Positions 43,596-54,485 are shown, counted from the first letter of the stretch. The stretch: 64,000 nucleotides of DNA from Rhodobacteraceae bacterium NBU2976 (GCA_023630215.1 JALPRQ010000002.1:62001-126000); one strand, 5' to 3'. The notes: generated from the letters alone by a model not told the origin. Translations and numbers: made by a program.

Positions 43596-43913
43596 ATGAA
43601 ATCCGTAGAAGATCGAGAAAAACAGCTTCGCGCCCGTCTGGCCGAACTCAACGCCCATATGCATCAGATCGAAGATCAGCTTGATGCCCCTGCTGACCCG
43701 GATGTTGAAGAACGTGCCGTGGAACGCGAGCTGGACGAAGTGCTGGAAGGCATTGGCAATGTCGAACTGCATGAAGCACAGGCGATTAATGCGGCGCTGG
43801 ATCGTATCACGGCTGGCGAATATGGCTATTGCGTAGAATGCGGCGACAAAATCAGCGAAGACCGGCTGGACGTGGTTCCCCACGCACCGAAATGTCAGAA
43901 ATGTGCGGCCTGA
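43596..43913 (+). CDS. DksA/TraR-type zinc-finger protein
   Basis: 105 residues. N-terminal coiled coil (REKQLRARLAELNAHMHQIE and ERAVERELDEVLEGIG) and a C-terminal four-cysteine zinc finger, YCVECGDKISEDRL then PKCQKCAA. It is shorter than DksA proper; the DxxDxA tip motif of DksA is not obvious, so direct action on RNA polymerase is uncertain. AAGGAAACC precedes ATG 43596. It heads a three-gene unit with the next two genes. Confidence 0.85.
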   Translation: MKSVEDREKQLRARLAELNAHMHQIEDQLDAPADPDVEERAVERELDEVLEGIGNVELHEAQAINAALDRITAGEYGYCVECGDKISEDRLDVVPHAPKCQKCAA

Positions 43914-43914
43914 T

Positions 43915-44112
43915 ATGCCATTCGAAGACCTGAAAGTGCGCCTTGCCTTATTGTTGGAACAAGCAACGCATCAGCCCGAAGACTGGCACGAAGCACAGGA
44001 ATCCATCCGCGAAGATATTGCCAAATTGCGGGCCCAGGGGTTAACCCCGCCCGAGGATTTGGTCAGGCTGGAAGATGAGCTGGAAAAACGCCTGAATCTG
44101 CCCAAAGAGTGA
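43915..44112 (+). CDS. Small helical hypothetical protein
   Basis: 65 residues from ATG 43915, one base after the DksA-like stop; its own stop overlaps the permease ATG. The sequence is almost entirely helical and charged (DWHEAQESIREDIAKLRAQG, LVRLEDELEKRLNLPKE). No motif recognised. Coupling to both neighbours suggests it is a real gene of this unit. Confidence 0.6.
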   Translation: MPFEDLKVRLALLLEQATHQPEDWHEAQESIREDIAKLRAQGLTPPEDLVRLEDELEKRLNLPKE

Positions 44113-45341
44113 TGGCCGAAGACGCACGCCTTTCTCGTGTAATCTCTCTGCCCATGCTGGTCCTGTATGGGCTGGGTATCACGATCGGGGCAGGTATCTA
44201 TGTTCTGATTGGACAGGCCGTTGCCCAAGCAGGCACCTATGCCCCTATGTCATTCCTGCTGGCGGCCTGTGTCATGTTGTTCAGTGCGGGCACATTTGCC
44301 GAATTTTCCGGACGTGTCCCACAGGCCGCGGGCGAGGCGGTCTTTGTCTCGGCGGGATTTGGATCGGCCGCCCTATCGACGCTGACCGGGATAACCATCA
44401 TTCTGTCGGCCATCGTCGCCGCAGCAACAATCGCGCTCGGTGGGACCGGGTATATCGTTGCCCTGACTGGCTGGTCGTCGCAGATTACGGTTGCGGTCGT
44501 GATTGCAATCATGGGGCTGATCGCTGTCTGGGGGATACGCGAATCCGTTCTGTTCGCCGGCCTGTTTACCATTCTGGAAGTGCTCGCCCTGATCGTGATC
44601 ATTATTGCCGGCTTTTGGCAGCAACCCGACCTTTTGTTGCGCCTGCCCGAAACAGTCCCACCCCTTGGCGATACCACGGCGCTTGGCGCGATTTTTGTCA
44701 CCAGTCTAATCGCCTTTTTTGCCTTTATCGGGTTTGACGATGTGGTCAATCTGGTCGAAGAAACCCGCGACCCCGCCCGGACCATGCCGCGGGCCATCGT
44801 CTATACTTTGGCGCTGGCAACCCTGTTATACGTGCTTGTGGCCGTAGTCGCGGTGCTGGCAGTGCCGCGCGATCTGCTGGTCACGTCGGACGCGCCGATC
44901 AGCGTCATGTTTGGCCACCTGACTGGAATATCACCACTCGTTGTCAGTCTGATCGCCATTGTCGCGACGCTGAACGGTGTCATAATCCAGATCGTGATGG
45001 CGGCGCGGGTGGTGTATGGTATGGCCCGCAAGGGCAACCTGCCCGAGTCGTTTGCCCGTGTGAGCGCGCGCACCCATACGCCCATTCTGGCCACGATCAT
45101 CATTACCATTTTGTCAGCAAGCCTTGCGCTTTACTTTCCGCTTGCACAGATGGCGGAATGGACAACCACGCTGATCCTGATTGTCTTTGCGACAGTCAAT
45201 GCAGCACTGGTTGCGGTGAAGCTGCGGCGCATCCCAGCGCCCGAGGGGATATTTACCGTGCCGATCATCGTGCCAATTCTGGGCATGTTGACCTGCACAC
45301 TCTTTGTTCTGGGACCACTTTACCTGCAATATTTTGGGTAA
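44112..45341 (+). CDS. APC superfamily amino acid permease
   Basis: 409 residues, about 12 helices. The APC helix-1 motif GLGITIGAGIYVLIGQAV and helix-6 region FFAFIGFDDVVNLVEETRDP are clear. Substrate unknown; probably an amino acid or polyamine taken up with protons. The start overlaps the stop of the small gene before it. A gap of 83 bases follows before the TIGR01244 gene. Confidence 0.85.
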   Translation: MAEDARLSRVISLPMLVLYGLGITIGAGIYVLIGQAVAQAGTYAPMSFLLAACVMLFSAGTFAEFSGRVPQAAGEAVFVSAGFGSAALSTLTGITIILSAIVAAATIALGGTGYIVALTGWSSQITVAVVIAIMGLIAVWGIRESVLFAGLFTILEVLALIVIIIAGFWQQPDLLLRLPETVPPLGDTTALGAIFVTSLIAFFAFIGFDDVVNLVEETRDPARTMPRAIVYTLALATLLYVLVAVVAVLAVPRDLLVTSDAPISVMFGHLTGISPLVVSLIAIVATLNGVIIQIVMAARVVYGMARKGNLPESFARVSARTHTPILATIIITILSASLALYFPLAQMAEWTTTLILIVFATVNAALVAVKLRRIPAPEGIFTVPIIVPILGMLTCTLFVLGPLYLQYFG

Positions 45342-45424
45342 TATTTCACGATTTTAATTGACGCTTTGCAACCAATAGTTGTTATATTTCGGCCATTAAA
45401 GATAATCAATTTTTTGCCAAGAAC

Positions 45425-45754
45425 ATGCTCATTCGCACCCTCAGCCCCACCTATGCGATTTCGGGTCAAATCTATCCGGACGATATTCCCGCGATCAAAG
45501 CCGCGGGATATCGTTCAATCATGTGCAACCGTCCCGACGGGGAAACGTATGATCAGCCAAACGCCGAGGATATCGCCAAAGTTGCCCGACAGCATGGGAT
45601 GCGGTTTTACCATGTCCCTGTCAGCGGTCGGGCAATCGATATGAAAACCCTCAAGGGCATATTGCGGGTTCTGCGTGTGGAAAAACAGCCGCTTCTTGCC
45701 TATTGTCAGACCGGTCGGCGCTGCCAATATGTTTGGGAGGCGGTGAACCTCTGA
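45425..45754 (+). CDS. TIGR01244/DUF442 phosphatase-like sulfur-transferase protein
   Basis: 109 residues. The fold resembles a protein-tyrosine phosphatase: YAISGQIYPDDIPAIKAAGY, IMCNRPDGE, FYHVPVSG, and the P-loop AYCQTGRRCQYVW with catalytic-type Cys and Arg. Such domains are found alone or fused to a metallo-beta-lactamase-like persulfide dioxygenase (Blh), suggesting a role in sulfide metabolism, but no such enzyme is nearby. Its stop TGA abuts the convergent folD stop (TGATCA). Confidence 0.75.
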   Translation: MLIRTLSPTYAISGQIYPDDIPAIKAAGYRSIMCNRPDGETYDQPNAEDIAKVARQHGMRFYHVPVSGRAIDMKTLKGILRVLRVEKQPLLAYCQTGRRCQYVWEAVNL

Positions 45755-46657
45755 TCAGGCCGTCAGACCATCTGGCTCGGGTAGCCCGTGGCTGCGGCAA
45801 CAAGCCGTCAGCGTATTGGCCAGCAGACAGGCGATCGTCATCGGTCCAACGCCACCGGGAACCGGCGTTATCGCCCCAGCAACAGTGCTGACGCTGTTGT
45901 AATCCACATCACCCACCAATCGTGTCGCGCCCTCGCCCCGCTCGGGCGCGGGTATACGATTGATTCCGACATCAATAACCGTCGCACCGGGTTTGATCCA
46001 ATCAGCGGTTACCATGTCCGGTCGACCAACAGCCGCCACCACAATATCGGCTTGGCGGCAGACGGCGGCAATATCCACCGTGCGAGAGTGCGCAATCGTG
46101 ACCGTTGCACTATCGCGTAACAGCAGGTTCGCCATCGGCTTACCCACCAGATTAGAGCGTCCAATTACCACAGCGTTTTTTCCCGACAGGCTGCCAAGCT
46201 GATCGCGCAGCAGCATCAGACAGCCAAGCGGCGTGCAAGGCGCCATCGCCTTTTGCCCCGAAACCAACCGCCCCGCATTCAGGATATGCAACCCGTCGAC
46301 ATCCTTCTCGGGCAGGATTTTTGCAACGATCCGCTCTTCGCTAAGATGTGGAGGCACCGGAAACTGACACAGAATGCCATGCACGGCGGGATCCGCGTTT
46401 AACTGGTCGATCACCGCAAAGACCTGCTCCTCCGAGACATCGGCAGGCAGTTTATGTTCAAAACTGTTCATCCCCGCTTCGCGCGTCTGAATCCCTTTGT
46501 TGCGTACATAGACCTCCGAGGCCGGGTCTTCGCCAATCAGCACCACCGCCAACCCAGGGGTCAGACCGTGCACGTCTTTTAGCCGGGTCACATGGGTGGC
46601 GACCCGGGCGCGGACGTCGGCGGCAAAAGCCTTGCCGTCAATACGTTTGGCAGTCAT
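45755..46657 (-). CDS. folD: Bifunctional methylene-THF dehydrogenase/cyclohydrolase FolD
   Basis: 300 residues. Signatures: [15 protein letters not shown] (substrate loop, K in the active site), [20 protein letters not shown], the NADP-binding [15 protein letters not shown], and the C-terminal [18 protein letters not shown]. It interconverts 5,10-methylene-, methenyl- and 10-formyl-tetrahydrofolate. It lies nine bases downstream of fhs in the same direction, so the pair forms a one-carbon unit. Confidence 0.95.
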   Translation of the reverse strand: MTAKRIDGKAFAADVRARVATHVTRLKDVHGLTPGLAVVLIGEDPASEVYVRNKGIQTREAGMNSFEHKLPADVSEEQVFAVIDQLNADPAVHGILCQFPVPPHLSEERIVAKILPEKDVDGLHILNAGRLVSGQKAMAPCTPLGCLMLLRDQLGSLSGKNAVVIGRSNLVGKPMANLLLRDSATVTIAHSRTVDIAAVCRQADIVVAAVGRPDMVTADWIKPGATVIDVGINRIPAPERGEGATRLVGDVDYNSVSTVAGAITPVPGGVGPMTIACLLANTLTACCRSHGLPEPDGLTA

Positions 46658-46666
46658 ATCCTATCC

Positions 46667-48343
46667 TCAGAACAAGCCTTCGATCTGTCCATCTGCGTTA
46701 AGCATAATGGATTCGGCTGCGGGCATCCGCGGCAGACCCGGCATTGTCATAATTTCCCCACAGATGACAACAATAAATCCCGCCCCCGCAGACAGACGCA
46801 CCTCGCGGATCGGAACCGAATGCCCGGTGGGGGCACCGCGCAGCTCGGGATCGGTCGAGAAACTGTATTGCGTCTTGGCCATACAGACGGGCAGATGACC
46901 GTATCCGGCCTCCTCCCACTGCCGCAACTGGGCGCGGATTTTCTTGTCGGCCATCACTTCGTCGGCGCGATAAATGCGTTTTGCGATGGTTTGGATCTTT
47001 TCGAACAGTGGCATATCATCTGGATAAAGCGGGGCAAATTGCGATTTGTCGCTATCCGCCACTGCTGCTACCCGGGTTGCCAGCTCTTTCGCCCCTTCGG
47101 ACCCGTGGGCCCAATGTTTTGACACAATCGCCTCGGACCCATGAGTTTTAACATATCCCTTGATCGCGTCCAGTTCAGCATCGGTATCCTTGATGAAATG
47201 GTTAATCGCGACGACCACCGGCACACCAAAGGATTTCAGATTCTCAATATGGCGGCCCAGATTGGCACAGCCTTTTTGAACAGCAGCGACATTTTCCTGA
47301 TCCAGATCGGCCTTGGCGACACCACCATTCATTTTCATGGCGCGCACCGTTGCCACCAACACCACCGCATCGGGGGCCAGCCCGGCTTTGCGGCATTTGA
47401 TATTCATGAACTTCTCGGCCCCCAGATCGGCACCGAACCCGGCTTCGGTCACCACATAGTCGGCCAGTTTCAAGGCGGTCTGCGTCGCCATAACCGAATT
47501 GCAACCATGCGCGATATTGGCAAACGGGCCGCCATGAACAAAGGCGGGGTTGTTTTCCAGTGTCTGCACCAGATTGGGCTGCATCGCCTGTTGCAGAAGA
47601 ACCGTCATCGCGCCGTCCGCCTTGATATCGCGGCACGAAATCGGGGTGCGGTCGCGGCGATACGCCACAATAATGTCACCCAATCGGCGTTGCAGGTCCT
47701 TTAGATCGGTCGCCAGACACAGGATCGCCATGACTTCGGATGCCACCGTAATATCAAACCCGGTCTGGCGCGGGAAACCGTTCGAAACGCCCCCCAGCGA
47801 GGTCACAATATCCCGTAGCGCCCGGTCATTCATGTCCATCACGCGACGCCAGACCACGCGGCGTTCGTCGATGTCCAATTCGTTGCCCCAGTAAATATGG
47901 TTGTCGATCATCGCACTCAGAAGATTGTGCGCCGAGGTGATGGCATGGAAATCCCCGGTGAAATGGAGGTTCATATCCTCCATCGGGACAATTTGCGCAT
48001 AACCGCCACCTGCAGCCCCGCCCTTCATCCCGAAACAAGGGCCAAGCGAGGCTTCGCGTATACATATCATCGCTTTTTTGCCAATAGCGTTCAGCGCATC
48101 CCCAAGGCCAACGGTGGTGGTTGTTTTGCCTTCACCAGCTGGTGTTGGGTTAATCGCCGTCACAAGGATCAATTTGCCATTGGGTTTGTCGACTTGCGAT
48201 TCGATGAAGCGCGCCGACACCTTGGCCTTGTCATGCCCAAAAGGAACCAGATCATCAGACGGAATTCCGAGTTTATTTCCAATTACTTGGATCGGCTGTT
48301 TGTTCGCTTCGCGCGCGATTTCAATATCTGACTTGATGGCCAT
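46667..48343 (-). CDS. fhs: Formate-tetrahydrofolate ligase
   Basis: 558 residues, usual length. ATP-binding P-loop [19 protein letters not shown], then [21 protein letters not shown]-type segment ([18 protein letters not shown]) and [11 protein letters not shown]. It makes 10-formyl-THF from formate, ATP and THF. GGAAGG precedes ATG 48343. With folD it can feed formate-derived carbon into serine, purines or NADPH production. Confidence 0.97.
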   Translation of the reverse strand: MAIKSDIEIAREANKQPIQVIGNKLGIPSDDLVPFGHDKAKVSARFIESQVDKPNGKLILVTAINPTPAGEGKTTTTVGLGDALNAIGKKAMICIREASLGPCFGMKGGAAGGGYAQIVPMEDMNLHFTGDFHAITSAHNLLSAMIDNHIYWGNELDIDERRVVWRRVMDMNDRALRDIVTSLGGVSNGFPRQTGFDITVASEVMAILCLATDLKDLQRRLGDIIVAYRRDRTPISCRDIKADGAMTVLLQQAMQPNLVQTLENNPAFVHGGPFANIAHGCNSVMATQTALKLADYVVTEAGFGADLGAEKFMNIKCRKAGLAPDAVVLVATVRAMKMNGGVAKADLDQENVAAVQKGCANLGRHIENLKSFGVPVVVAINHFIKDTDAELDAIKGYVKTHGSEAIVSKHWAHGSEGAKELATRVAAVADSDKSQFAPLYPDDMPLFEKIQTIAKRIYRADEVMADKKIRAQLRQWEEAGYGHLPVCMAKTQYSFSTDPELRGAPTGHSVPIREVRLSAGAGFIVVICGEIMTMPGLPRMPAAESIMLNADGQIEGLF

Positions 48344-48432
48344 GTTCCGCTTCCTTCCGACGTGTCACGCCGTTGTAATGCGGATTGGGGGGACAGGCGA
48401 TACCATTTTCGACCTACCGACACGCAATGCCG

Positions 48433-48476
48433 ACAGAAAAGTTTCTGACCGGAAACTTGCGCATCCGGTCAGAAAC
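48433..48476 (-). terminator. Rho-independent terminator of the tol-pal-ftsH operon
   Basis: On the minus strand GTTTCTGACCGG (48465-48476) pairs perfectly with CCGGTCAGAAAC (48441-48452), followed by TTTTCTG. It lies about 30 bases after the ftsH stop and before the fhs leader. Confidence 0.85.
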
Positions 48477-48506
48477 TCATGTATACATTGATGAGGGCAT
48501 AGCGCG

Positions 48507-50426
48507 TTATACGCTTGGTTCCGGCTCCATCCCGCCATCTTTCGGTTTCTTCACCGTTTTCGGGATTGCCGTGATCGAGCTGGTCTCGCCACCCTTGGGT
48601 TTGTCATCCTTGTCATCATCCTGATACGGGGTTTCGCCCGCAATGACCCGGGTGATTTCCTTGCCGGTCAGGGTTTCATATTCCAACAAACCCTGCGCCA
48701 GATTTTCCAGATCCTGCGCCCGTTCGGTCAGGATACGCTTGGCGGTTTCATAGCCTTCGTCCACCAATCGGCGCACTTCGGCATCAATGACTTCCTGCGT
48801 TTCAGGACCGGCATTCACTCCGCCACCAGTCGAACCAAGATAGGTCTGCTGTTCGGATGAATATTCGATGTTGCCCAGCTTGTCGGACATACCGAACTTG
48901 GTCACCATCGCACGGGCAATCCGCGTCACCTGCTGAATATCTGACATGGCACCCGAGGTCACGTTCTCCTCGCCAAAGATCAGCTCCTCGGCGACCTTGC
49001 CGCCCATCGCCATCGCAATTTGGGATTTATACTTGGTCTTGGTCACCGACAGCTGGTCACGTTCCGGCAGGCTTAGCACCAACCCCAATGCGCGACCGCG
49101 CGGGATGATGGTGGCCTTGTGAATCGGGTCGTGCTGCGGAACGTTCAAACCTACGACAGCGTGTCCAGCCTCGTGATAGGCGGTCAGTTTCTTTTCGTCC
49201 TCGGACATAACCATAGAGCGGCGCTCGGCTCCCATCATGATTTTGTCCTTGGCATTTTCAAAATCCGCCATGGTCAGGAATCGTTTCCCGGTCCGCGCAG
49301 CCCACAAAGCAGCCTCGTTCACAAGGTTGGCCAGATCAGCGCCCGAGAATCCGGGCGTGCCTCGTGCAATAATCCGAAGGTCCACATCCGGGCCCAGCGG
49401 CGTTTTGCGAGCATGCACCTCCAGAATCTTCTGACGCCCTTTGATATCGGGATTCGGGACCTGAATCTGTCGGTCAAATCGGCCGGGGCGCAGCAGCGCA
49501 GGGTCCAGAACGTCGGGGCGGTTGGTGGCTGCGATAATGATGACGCCTTCATTCGCGTCAAACCCATCCATTTCCACCAGCAATTGGTTGAGCGTCTGTT
49601 CGCGTTCGTCGTTACCACCACCATAGCCAGCGCCACGGTGGCGACCTACGGCATCAATCTCGTCGATGAACACGATGCAGGGCGCATTCTTCTTGGCCTG
49701 TTCAAACATGTCGCGCACACGGCTGGCACCAACACCCACGAACATCTCGACAAAGTCGGACCCCGAGATCGTGAAGAACGCCACACCTGCTTCGCCCGCA
49801 ATTGCGCGAGCCAGCAGGGTCTTACCGGTACCCGGAGGACCGACGAGCAATGCTCCTTTGGGAATTTTACCGCCCAGACGCGAGAATTTCTGCGGATCGC
49901 GCAGGAACTCCACGATTTCTTCCAGCTCTTCCTTGGCTTCGTCGATACCGGCAACATCGTCAAACGTCACCCGACCCTGACGTTCGGTCAGGACCTTGTG
50001 CCGGGATTTGCCGAACCCCATTGCGCCACCTTTGCCGCCGCCCTGCATCCGGTTCATGAAGAAGACCCAGACGCCGATCAGCAACAGGAAGGGCAACCAC
50101 ATCCCGATGATCGTCATCAGGCTGGAGCGTTCTTGCGAGGTGACTTCAACCGTGACGCCAGCCGCACGCAGGTCGTCAACCGTTTCGCTGATCACCTCTC
50201 CACTTAGCGGCATAACCGTCGAGTAGGTGTTGACCCCCGAGGTGATGTAAATTGTCTCGCCGTCAAAGCGAACGGAATCGACTTGCCCGGCATCCACCCG
50301 GTTCAGGAATTCCGTATAGGGAATTTCCCCGTTCGAAGATGTCTGTGTTCCACTAGAGAACACATTGAACAGTGCCACCAGCAGCACGAATATGATCACC
50401 CAGACCATGAAATTTCTGTTTTTCAT
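48507..50426 (-). CDS. ftsH: ATP-dependent zinc metalloprotease FtsH
   Basis: 639 residues. Two N-terminal membrane helices (about 5-22 and 103-124) flank a small periplasmic domain; the AAA module has Walker [16 protein letters not shown], pore [12 protein letters not shown], Walker [17 protein letters not shown] and the second region of homology; the zinc site is HEAGH ([13 protein letters not shown]). It degrades membrane and short-lived cytosolic proteins. AGGAG precedes ATG 50426. Last gene of the Tol-Pal transcription unit. Confidence 0.97.
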   Translation of the reverse strand: MKNRNFMVWVIIFVLLVALFNVFSSGTQTSSNGEIPYTEFLNRVDAGQVDSVRFDGETIYITSGVNTYSTVMPLSGEVISETVDDLRAAGVTVEVTSQERSSLMTIIGMWLPFLLLIGVWVFFMNRMQGGGKGGAMGFGKSRHKVLTERQGRVTFDDVAGIDEAKEELEEIVEFLRDPQKFSRLGGKIPKGALLVGPPGTGKTLLARAIAGEAGVAFFTISGSDFVEMFVGVGASRVRDMFEQAKKNAPCIVFIDEIDAVGRHRGAGYGGGNDEREQTLNQLLVEMDGFDANEGVIIIAATNRPDVLDPALLRPGRFDRQIQVPNPDIKGRQKILEVHARKTPLGPDVDLRIIARGTPGFSGADLANLVNEAALWAARTGKRFLTMADFENAKDKIMMGAERRSMVMSEDEKKLTAYHEAGHAVVGLNVPQHDPIHKATIIPRGRALGLVLSLPERDQLSVTKTKYKSQIAMAMGGKVAEELIFGEENVTSGAMSDIQQVTRIARAMVTKFGMSDKLGNIEYSSEQQTYLGSTGGGVNAGPETQEVIDAEVRRLVDEGYETAKRILTERAQDLENLAQGLLEYETLTGKEITRVIAGETPYQDDDKDDKPKGGETSSITAIPKTVKKPKDGGMEPEPSV

Positions 50427-50517
50427 CGCGTCCGCATCTCCTTGGGGATTGGGTTAAGCGCATTAAATCGACTCAGTAAAAGAGCTTGAGTGTAACATAA
50501 GGACTGAAAATACGGAT

Positions 50518-51756
50518 TCAACGTGTCATTAAGACCTTGTGAAGACCTTTTTCCATTCCCTCCACAGCGCACTGCCAGTCGCTGCCATATCCAGCGAGCG
50601 GTGCAGCGAGCAATTGATCCCCTGCCCACAGTGCCGGGGTGCATACCAAGACCTCCTGCCGGATACCGGCCTCTTTCCAATTGCCAACCTGCGACAGCCC
50701 ATCCGGTCCCAACACAGCAACATGTGTGCCACCCGCGTCAATCGGATCATCGACATGCCAACGGGCGTCCCAGATACCCGCGTGTGCAAGTCGGGATTGC
50801 TGTGCTGCGACCAACTCTCGTCGCACAAAAACCTTGTCACTTCGTGAACGGATTATACAACCGCACAGGGCGCGATCCTGATCACTGTCCAACAGCTCTT
50901 TCAAGCTGTCCAGCCGCGGGCGATAGATTGCGCCTGACATCCATTGCAGGATTCCGGCCATCAACCGCAGCCGCAATTCCTGCGGTGCGGCATCAAAGAT
51001 CGCCCGGGTGATTGCCACCTCGCCACTGGGGGGCGTTTCGACGCATTCTTGGGCCAATTGCCACGTGGCAATTTCCAGAGCCTCGCGTGCGCGACCCATG
51101 TTTTCTGATGTGTTTACAATACGTTGGCGTGATACTCCCATCTCCTCTAGTAACGGCAATATCTGACGAACCCGGACCCGCAAAAACCGGTCATTATCGT
51201 TCGACGGATCGTCAATCCAACCCTGTCCCTGACGCGTCAGAAAGTCCCTGAGATCGGCACGGGACAGGCCCAGCCATGGGCGCAACCATCTGATACCAGA
51301 GATCTGAGTCTGCGGGGTCATCCCCGCCAGTCCATCCACGCCAGACCCCCGCGCAAGGCGCATGATGAAGGTTTCTGCCTGATCATCAAGCGTGTGGCCA
51401 AGCGCCACCGATCCAACCCCGTTCGCCCGCGCCCAATCTGCGATCAGGGTTTGCCGCGCCTGCCGCGCCATCGCCTGAAGATTGCCATTTTGATGATCTG
51501 CGGTCCAAGTCAGAATCGTGTGGTCAATCCCCAGCGAGGCGCACCGTTTTGCGACCTCTCTGGCCTCGTCTCCGCTTTCCGGGCGCAGACCATGATCAAC
51601 GGTGACCGCGCGGACATCAGGGCGCAATTGCCACGTGGCAATTAGCAAAGCTGTCGAGTCTCCACCCCCCGAAACGGCAACCGCCAATGCACCCGTGGGA
51701 ACGTCAGCATAGGCCGCGCGCAAGGGGGCAAGTAGCGACTCGTCGCTTAGGGGCAC
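50518..51756 (-). CDS. tilS: tRNA(Ile)-lysidine synthase
   Basis: 412 residues from GTG 51756, which overlaps the cpoB end by ten bases. The PP-loop VSGGGDSTALL is intact and HTLDDQAETFIMRLARGSG follows. TilS changes C34 of tRNA-Ile(CAU) to lysidine so that it reads AUA. An 18-bp perfect palindrome occurs twice in the gene (51056-51073 and 51626-51643), each time encoding IATWQL with identical codons. Confidence 0.93.
   Translation of the reverse strand: MPLSDESLLAPLRAAYADVPTGALAVAVSGGGDSTALLIATWQLRPDVRAVTVDHGLRPESGDEAREVAKRCASLGIDHTILTWTADHQNGNLQAMARQARQTLIADWARANGVGSVALGHTLDDQAETFIMRLARGSGVDGLAGMTPQTQISGIRWLRPWLGLSRADLRDFLTRQGQGWIDDPSNDNDRFLRVRVRQILPLLEEMGVSRQRIVNTSENMGRAREALEIATWQLAQECVETPPSGEVAITRAIFDAAPQELRLRLMAGILQWMSGAIYRPRLDSLKELLDSDQDRALCGCIIRSRSDKVFVRRELVAAQQSRLAHAGIWDARWHVDDPIDAGGTHVAVLGPDGLSQVGNWKEAGIRQEVLVCTPALWAGDQLLAAPLAGYGSDWQCAVEGMEKGLHKVLMTR
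51056..51073. repeat. 18-bp palindrome, copy 1, inside tilS
   Basis: AATTGCCACGTGGCAATT, perfect inverted repeat centred on CACGTG, identical to 51626-51643. Confidence 0.8.
51626..51643. repeat. 18-bp palindrome, copy 2, inside tilS
   Basis: Same AATTGCCACGTGGCAATT sequence as 51056-51073, 570 bases apart and in the same frame of tilS. Confidence 0.8.
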
Positions 51757-52544
51757 GACAGGTTTTGACGCAAGCTGGTGATCTTTGGCTGCATCTCTGC
51801 CGCTTTCTGGGGGTAGCGATTAGAGATTTCCGCCAGCGTCAGACAGGCCTGTTCCACCTGCTGCAACTGTCCCAGATTGACCGACAGTTCATATAGTGAC
51901 TCGGCCGCAAAGGGCCCGTTTGGGCTGCCGCTAAAACTGTCCAAAAACGAGCGCGCCGCGCCACCCCAATCCTGCAAGCCAGCCAACGCATGACCGCGCA
52001 GATATTGCGCCTCGCTGGTCAGCGGACCGCCGGGATAGGTCGAGATGAAATTGTTGAACTTCTCGGCGGCATCCTGAAAATTCTGTGCATCAAGTTGCAT
52101 CTTGGCCTCGTCGAAGGCACGTTGTTCATTCACGACCAGACCGGCATTCGGATCGGTTGTCTGTCCCCCGCCACCCAACGTCACCGGACCCGCACCAGTT
52201 GACGGATCACCGCCTTCCAATTCGGTCAGGCGAAATTCGATGTCGCCGATCCGACGGCCCGCTTCTTCGGCGATGACATTCACGCGATGCTGGGCCTCTT
52301 CGATCTGACCGGTCAACTGGGTGATCCGCGCTTCGATCCCATCAAGGCGCTGCAAAACCGTGCCGACCTGATCCTGGGGAACGCCGCCGTTGCCACTGGC
52401 CAGCAGTTCGTTACGCAATTGTTGCATCAGCGTGGCCAGACTGCCCACTTCGGATCGCAGATCCTCGAGCGTCTGGCCATAACTGGCAAACGGGATGGTA
52501 AGACCAAGACAGATGGTCAGAACAATGCCATGTAACCGTTTCAT
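51747..52544 (-). CDS. cpoB: Cell division coordinator CpoB (YbgF), Tol-associated
   Basis: 265 residues from ATG 52544. Signal peptide MKRLHGIVLTICLGLTIPFA ends near YGQ. A coiled-coil region (about 25-95, LEDLRSEVGSLATLMQQLRN and RLDGIEARITQLTGQIEEAQ) is followed by TPR repeats (AFDEAKMQLDAQNFQDAAEK, EAQYLRGHALAGLQDWGGAA). CpoB is periplasmic, binds TolA and couples outer-membrane constriction to septal peptidoglycan synthesis. It is the gene after pal, as in most proteobacteria. Confidence 0.92.
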   Translation of the reverse strand: MKRLHGIVLTICLGLTIPFASYGQTLEDLRSEVGSLATLMQQLRNELLASGNGGVPQDQVGTVLQRLDGIEARITQLTGQIEEAQHRVNVIAEEAGRRIGDIEFRLTELEGGDPSTGAGPVTLGGGGQTTDPNAGLVVNEQRAFDEAKMQLDAQNFQDAAEKFNNFISTYPGGPLTSEAQYLRGHALAGLQDWGGAARSFLDSFSGSPNGPFAAESLYELSVNLGQLQQVEQACLTLAEISNRYPQKAAEMQPKITSLRQNLSCP

Positions 52545-52565
52545 CTTCACCACCCCCTACAGAAC

Positions 52566-53069
52566 TTAGACGCCCGGACCCGAGGTCACGATGGTCACCG
52601 CGCGCCGGTTTTGCGACCAGCAGGTTTCGCTGGAACAAACCGCGAGCGGACGTTCCTTGCCGTAGCTGATTATCTGGATACGGTTGTCCGCAACGCCTTG
52701 GCTGACCAAATAGGCGCTAACAGCGTTCGCACGGCGACCGCCAAGCGCGGTGTTGTAATCGCGTGTGCCCTGTTCGTCGGCATGACCTTCGATCAGCACA
52801 GTGGCAGTCGGATTGGCATTCAGCCATGCCGCTTGCTGGTTCAGGATCGCAATCGCCTCCGGGGTCAGCGTGTGCTGATCAACCTGGAACAATACGGTGT
52901 CGCCGATGGTCTGCTGGAAATAGGCGATCGAGGATTCATCGATCGGGCCACCGTTCAATCCGTTCACATCCGTGCCGTCCCCGTTGCCGCCAAACAGGCC
53001 GCCGGTGTTCGAACAGGCTGCTGTGATGAGCAGCGCTGCCAGCGCTGCCGCTTTTGATAGTTGTCTCAT
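52566..53069 (-). CDS. pal: Peptidoglycan-associated lipoprotein Pal
   Basis: 167 residues from ATG 53069 (GAGGTGAAGAG before it). The lipobox LITAAC gives an N-acyl cysteine at about residue 19. The OmpA-like peptidoglycan-binding domain is at about 60-165 (LIEGHADEQGTRDYNTALGG and RRANAVSAYLVSQGV). Pal tethers the outer membrane to peptidoglycan and partners TolB. Confidence 0.97.
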   Translation of the reverse strand: MRQLSKAAALAALLITAACSNTGGLFGGNGDGTDVNGLNGGPIDESSIAYFQQTIGDTVLFQVDQHTLTPEAIAILNQQAAWLNANPTATVLIEGHADEQGTRDYNTALGGRRANAVSAYLVSQGVADNRIQIISYGKERPLAVCSSETCWSQNRRAVTIVTSGPGV

Positions 53070-53133
53070 GCTCTTCACCTCGTAGGTTTGTAAGTTGTTT
53101 TTATCATGTTTTCAGTGTCGTTTAAACGATCTT

Positions 53134-54468
53134 CTATTGCAGTAAGCCAGACCATGCCGGATCAGAGGCGAAGGACGGCGTATTGACCATGCGCAGGTTG
53201 CGACCGCTGATATCAACAGCGTAAATCTGTGGCGCGCCATCGGCACCCGGTGTTTCGCGGAAGAACATCAGGACGCGGCCATTGGGTGACCATGTCGGTC
53301 CCTCGTCAAGGAAGCTGCGGGTCAGAAGTTTTTCGTTCGAACCATCTGTCCGCATGATCCCGATATGGAACTGACCACCCAGAATTTTCGTGAACGCAAT
53401 CATGTCACCGCGCGGCGACCAGACCGGGGTGCCATAGCGACCGTCGCCAAAACTGATGCGTTTGGCCTCACCGCCATTGGCTGACATTACATAAATCTGC
53501 TGCGAACCGCTGCGATCACTTTCGAATACGATCTGTGTCCCATCTGGCGAGAAGCTGGGCGCGGTATCAATCGCTGGACCACTGGTCAATTGCGTGCGCG
53601 CGCCACTGCGCAAGTCAATGGCATAGATATCGGTGTTGCTGCCATTGGAAATCGACAGAACAACCCGCGTACCATCAGGGGAAAATCGTGGGGCAAAGCT
53701 CATGCCCTGCAAATCGCCGAAGTCACGTTTCTGTAGCGTGAAGATATCCATCAACACGACACGCGGCTGACCGGATTCATAGCTGGTATAGAGGATCTCG
53801 CGGTTGTTGGGCGAAAAGCGTGGTGATTGCACAATTGCATTGTCTTCGGTCAGGAAGGACAGGCTGGCGCCATCATGGTCCATCACCGCCAACCGCTTGC
53901 GCCGGTCACCTTTGGGACCGGTTTCCGAGACGAAAACCACCTTGCTGTCGAAATACCCCGCCTCGCCCGTCAGGCGTGAGTAGACGGTGTCGGCCACCTT
54001 GTGGGCGATGCGGCGCCAGCCTTCCTCGGTCCCGGTAAATTGAATGCCGTCCCCCATTGGTGCTTGCGCAAAGACATCAAACAGACGGAATTTCACAGTA
54101 AGCTGGCCACCCGATGTGCTGACAGCCCCAATAATCAGTGCCTGGGCATTGATCGCGCGCCAATCGGCGAATTGCACCGGGGCATTAAAATCGCTGACGC
54201 CGGAAATATGGGCTGCCGCGGGAATTTCGCGAAACAGACCGGTGCTGATCAGGTCCGAGGCAATCACCCGGCTTATTTCGGTCGCAACAGCCTGTGCACC
54301 ATTATTTTCCGCAATGAAGATCGGAACAGCGAATGGCACGGGTTCGCGAATACCAACATTGACGTCGATGTTCAGCGTTGGCGTTTGCGCCCAAGATGGG
54401 GCGAGCATGACCGGCGCCAGCATCAGGGCGATCAGGAAAGCGATCAGTTTGTGTGTCAGGTATCTCAT
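53134..54468 (-). CDS. tolB: Tol-Pal system protein TolB
   Basis: 444 residues. Signal peptide [20 protein letters not shown], cleaved near SWAQ. The N-terminal domain (about 30-160) is followed by a six-bladed beta-propeller with repeated SPDGT and FSPDG units ([40 protein letters not shown]). TolB is periplasmic and switches between TolA and Pal. Confidence 0.97.
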   Translation of the reverse strand: MRYLTHKLIAFLIALMLAPVMLAPSWAQTPTLNIDVNVGIREPVPFAVPIFIAENNGAQAVATEISRVIASDLISTGLFREIPAAAHISGVSDFNAPVQFADWRAINAQALIIGAVSTSGGQLTVKFRLFDVFAQAPMGDGIQFTGTEEGWRRIAHKVADTVYSRLTGEAGYFDSKVVFVSETGPKGDRRKRLAVMDHDGASLSFLTEDNAIVQSPRFSPNNREILYTSYESGQPRVVLMDIFTLQKRDFGDLQGMSFAPRFSPDGTRVVLSISNGSNTDIYAIDLRSGARTQLTSGPAIDTAPSFSPDGTQIVFESDRSGSQQIYVMSANGGEAKRISFGDGRYGTPVWSPRGDMIAFTKILGGQFHIGIMRTDGSNEKLLTRSFLDEGPTWSPNGRVLMFFRETPGADGAPQIYAVDISGRNLRMVNTPSFASDPAWSGLLQ

Positions 54469-54485
54469 CTCTGCCTCGGTTTTTA

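Noticed and set aside
43596-43913. Calling the zinc-finger gene dksA
   Set aside because: The acidic tip motif of true DksA is not evident and the protein is short, so only family level is given.
45358-45371. Possible FNR-type site before the TIGR01244 gene
   Set aside because: TTGAC-N4-TGCAA is not an inverted repeat; only one half-site fits.
51056-51073. parS (ParB-binding) site
   Set aside because: The CACGTG core is shared, but the flanks AATTGC...GCAATT do not match the GTTTCACGTGAAAC form and it lies in a gene away from any parAB.
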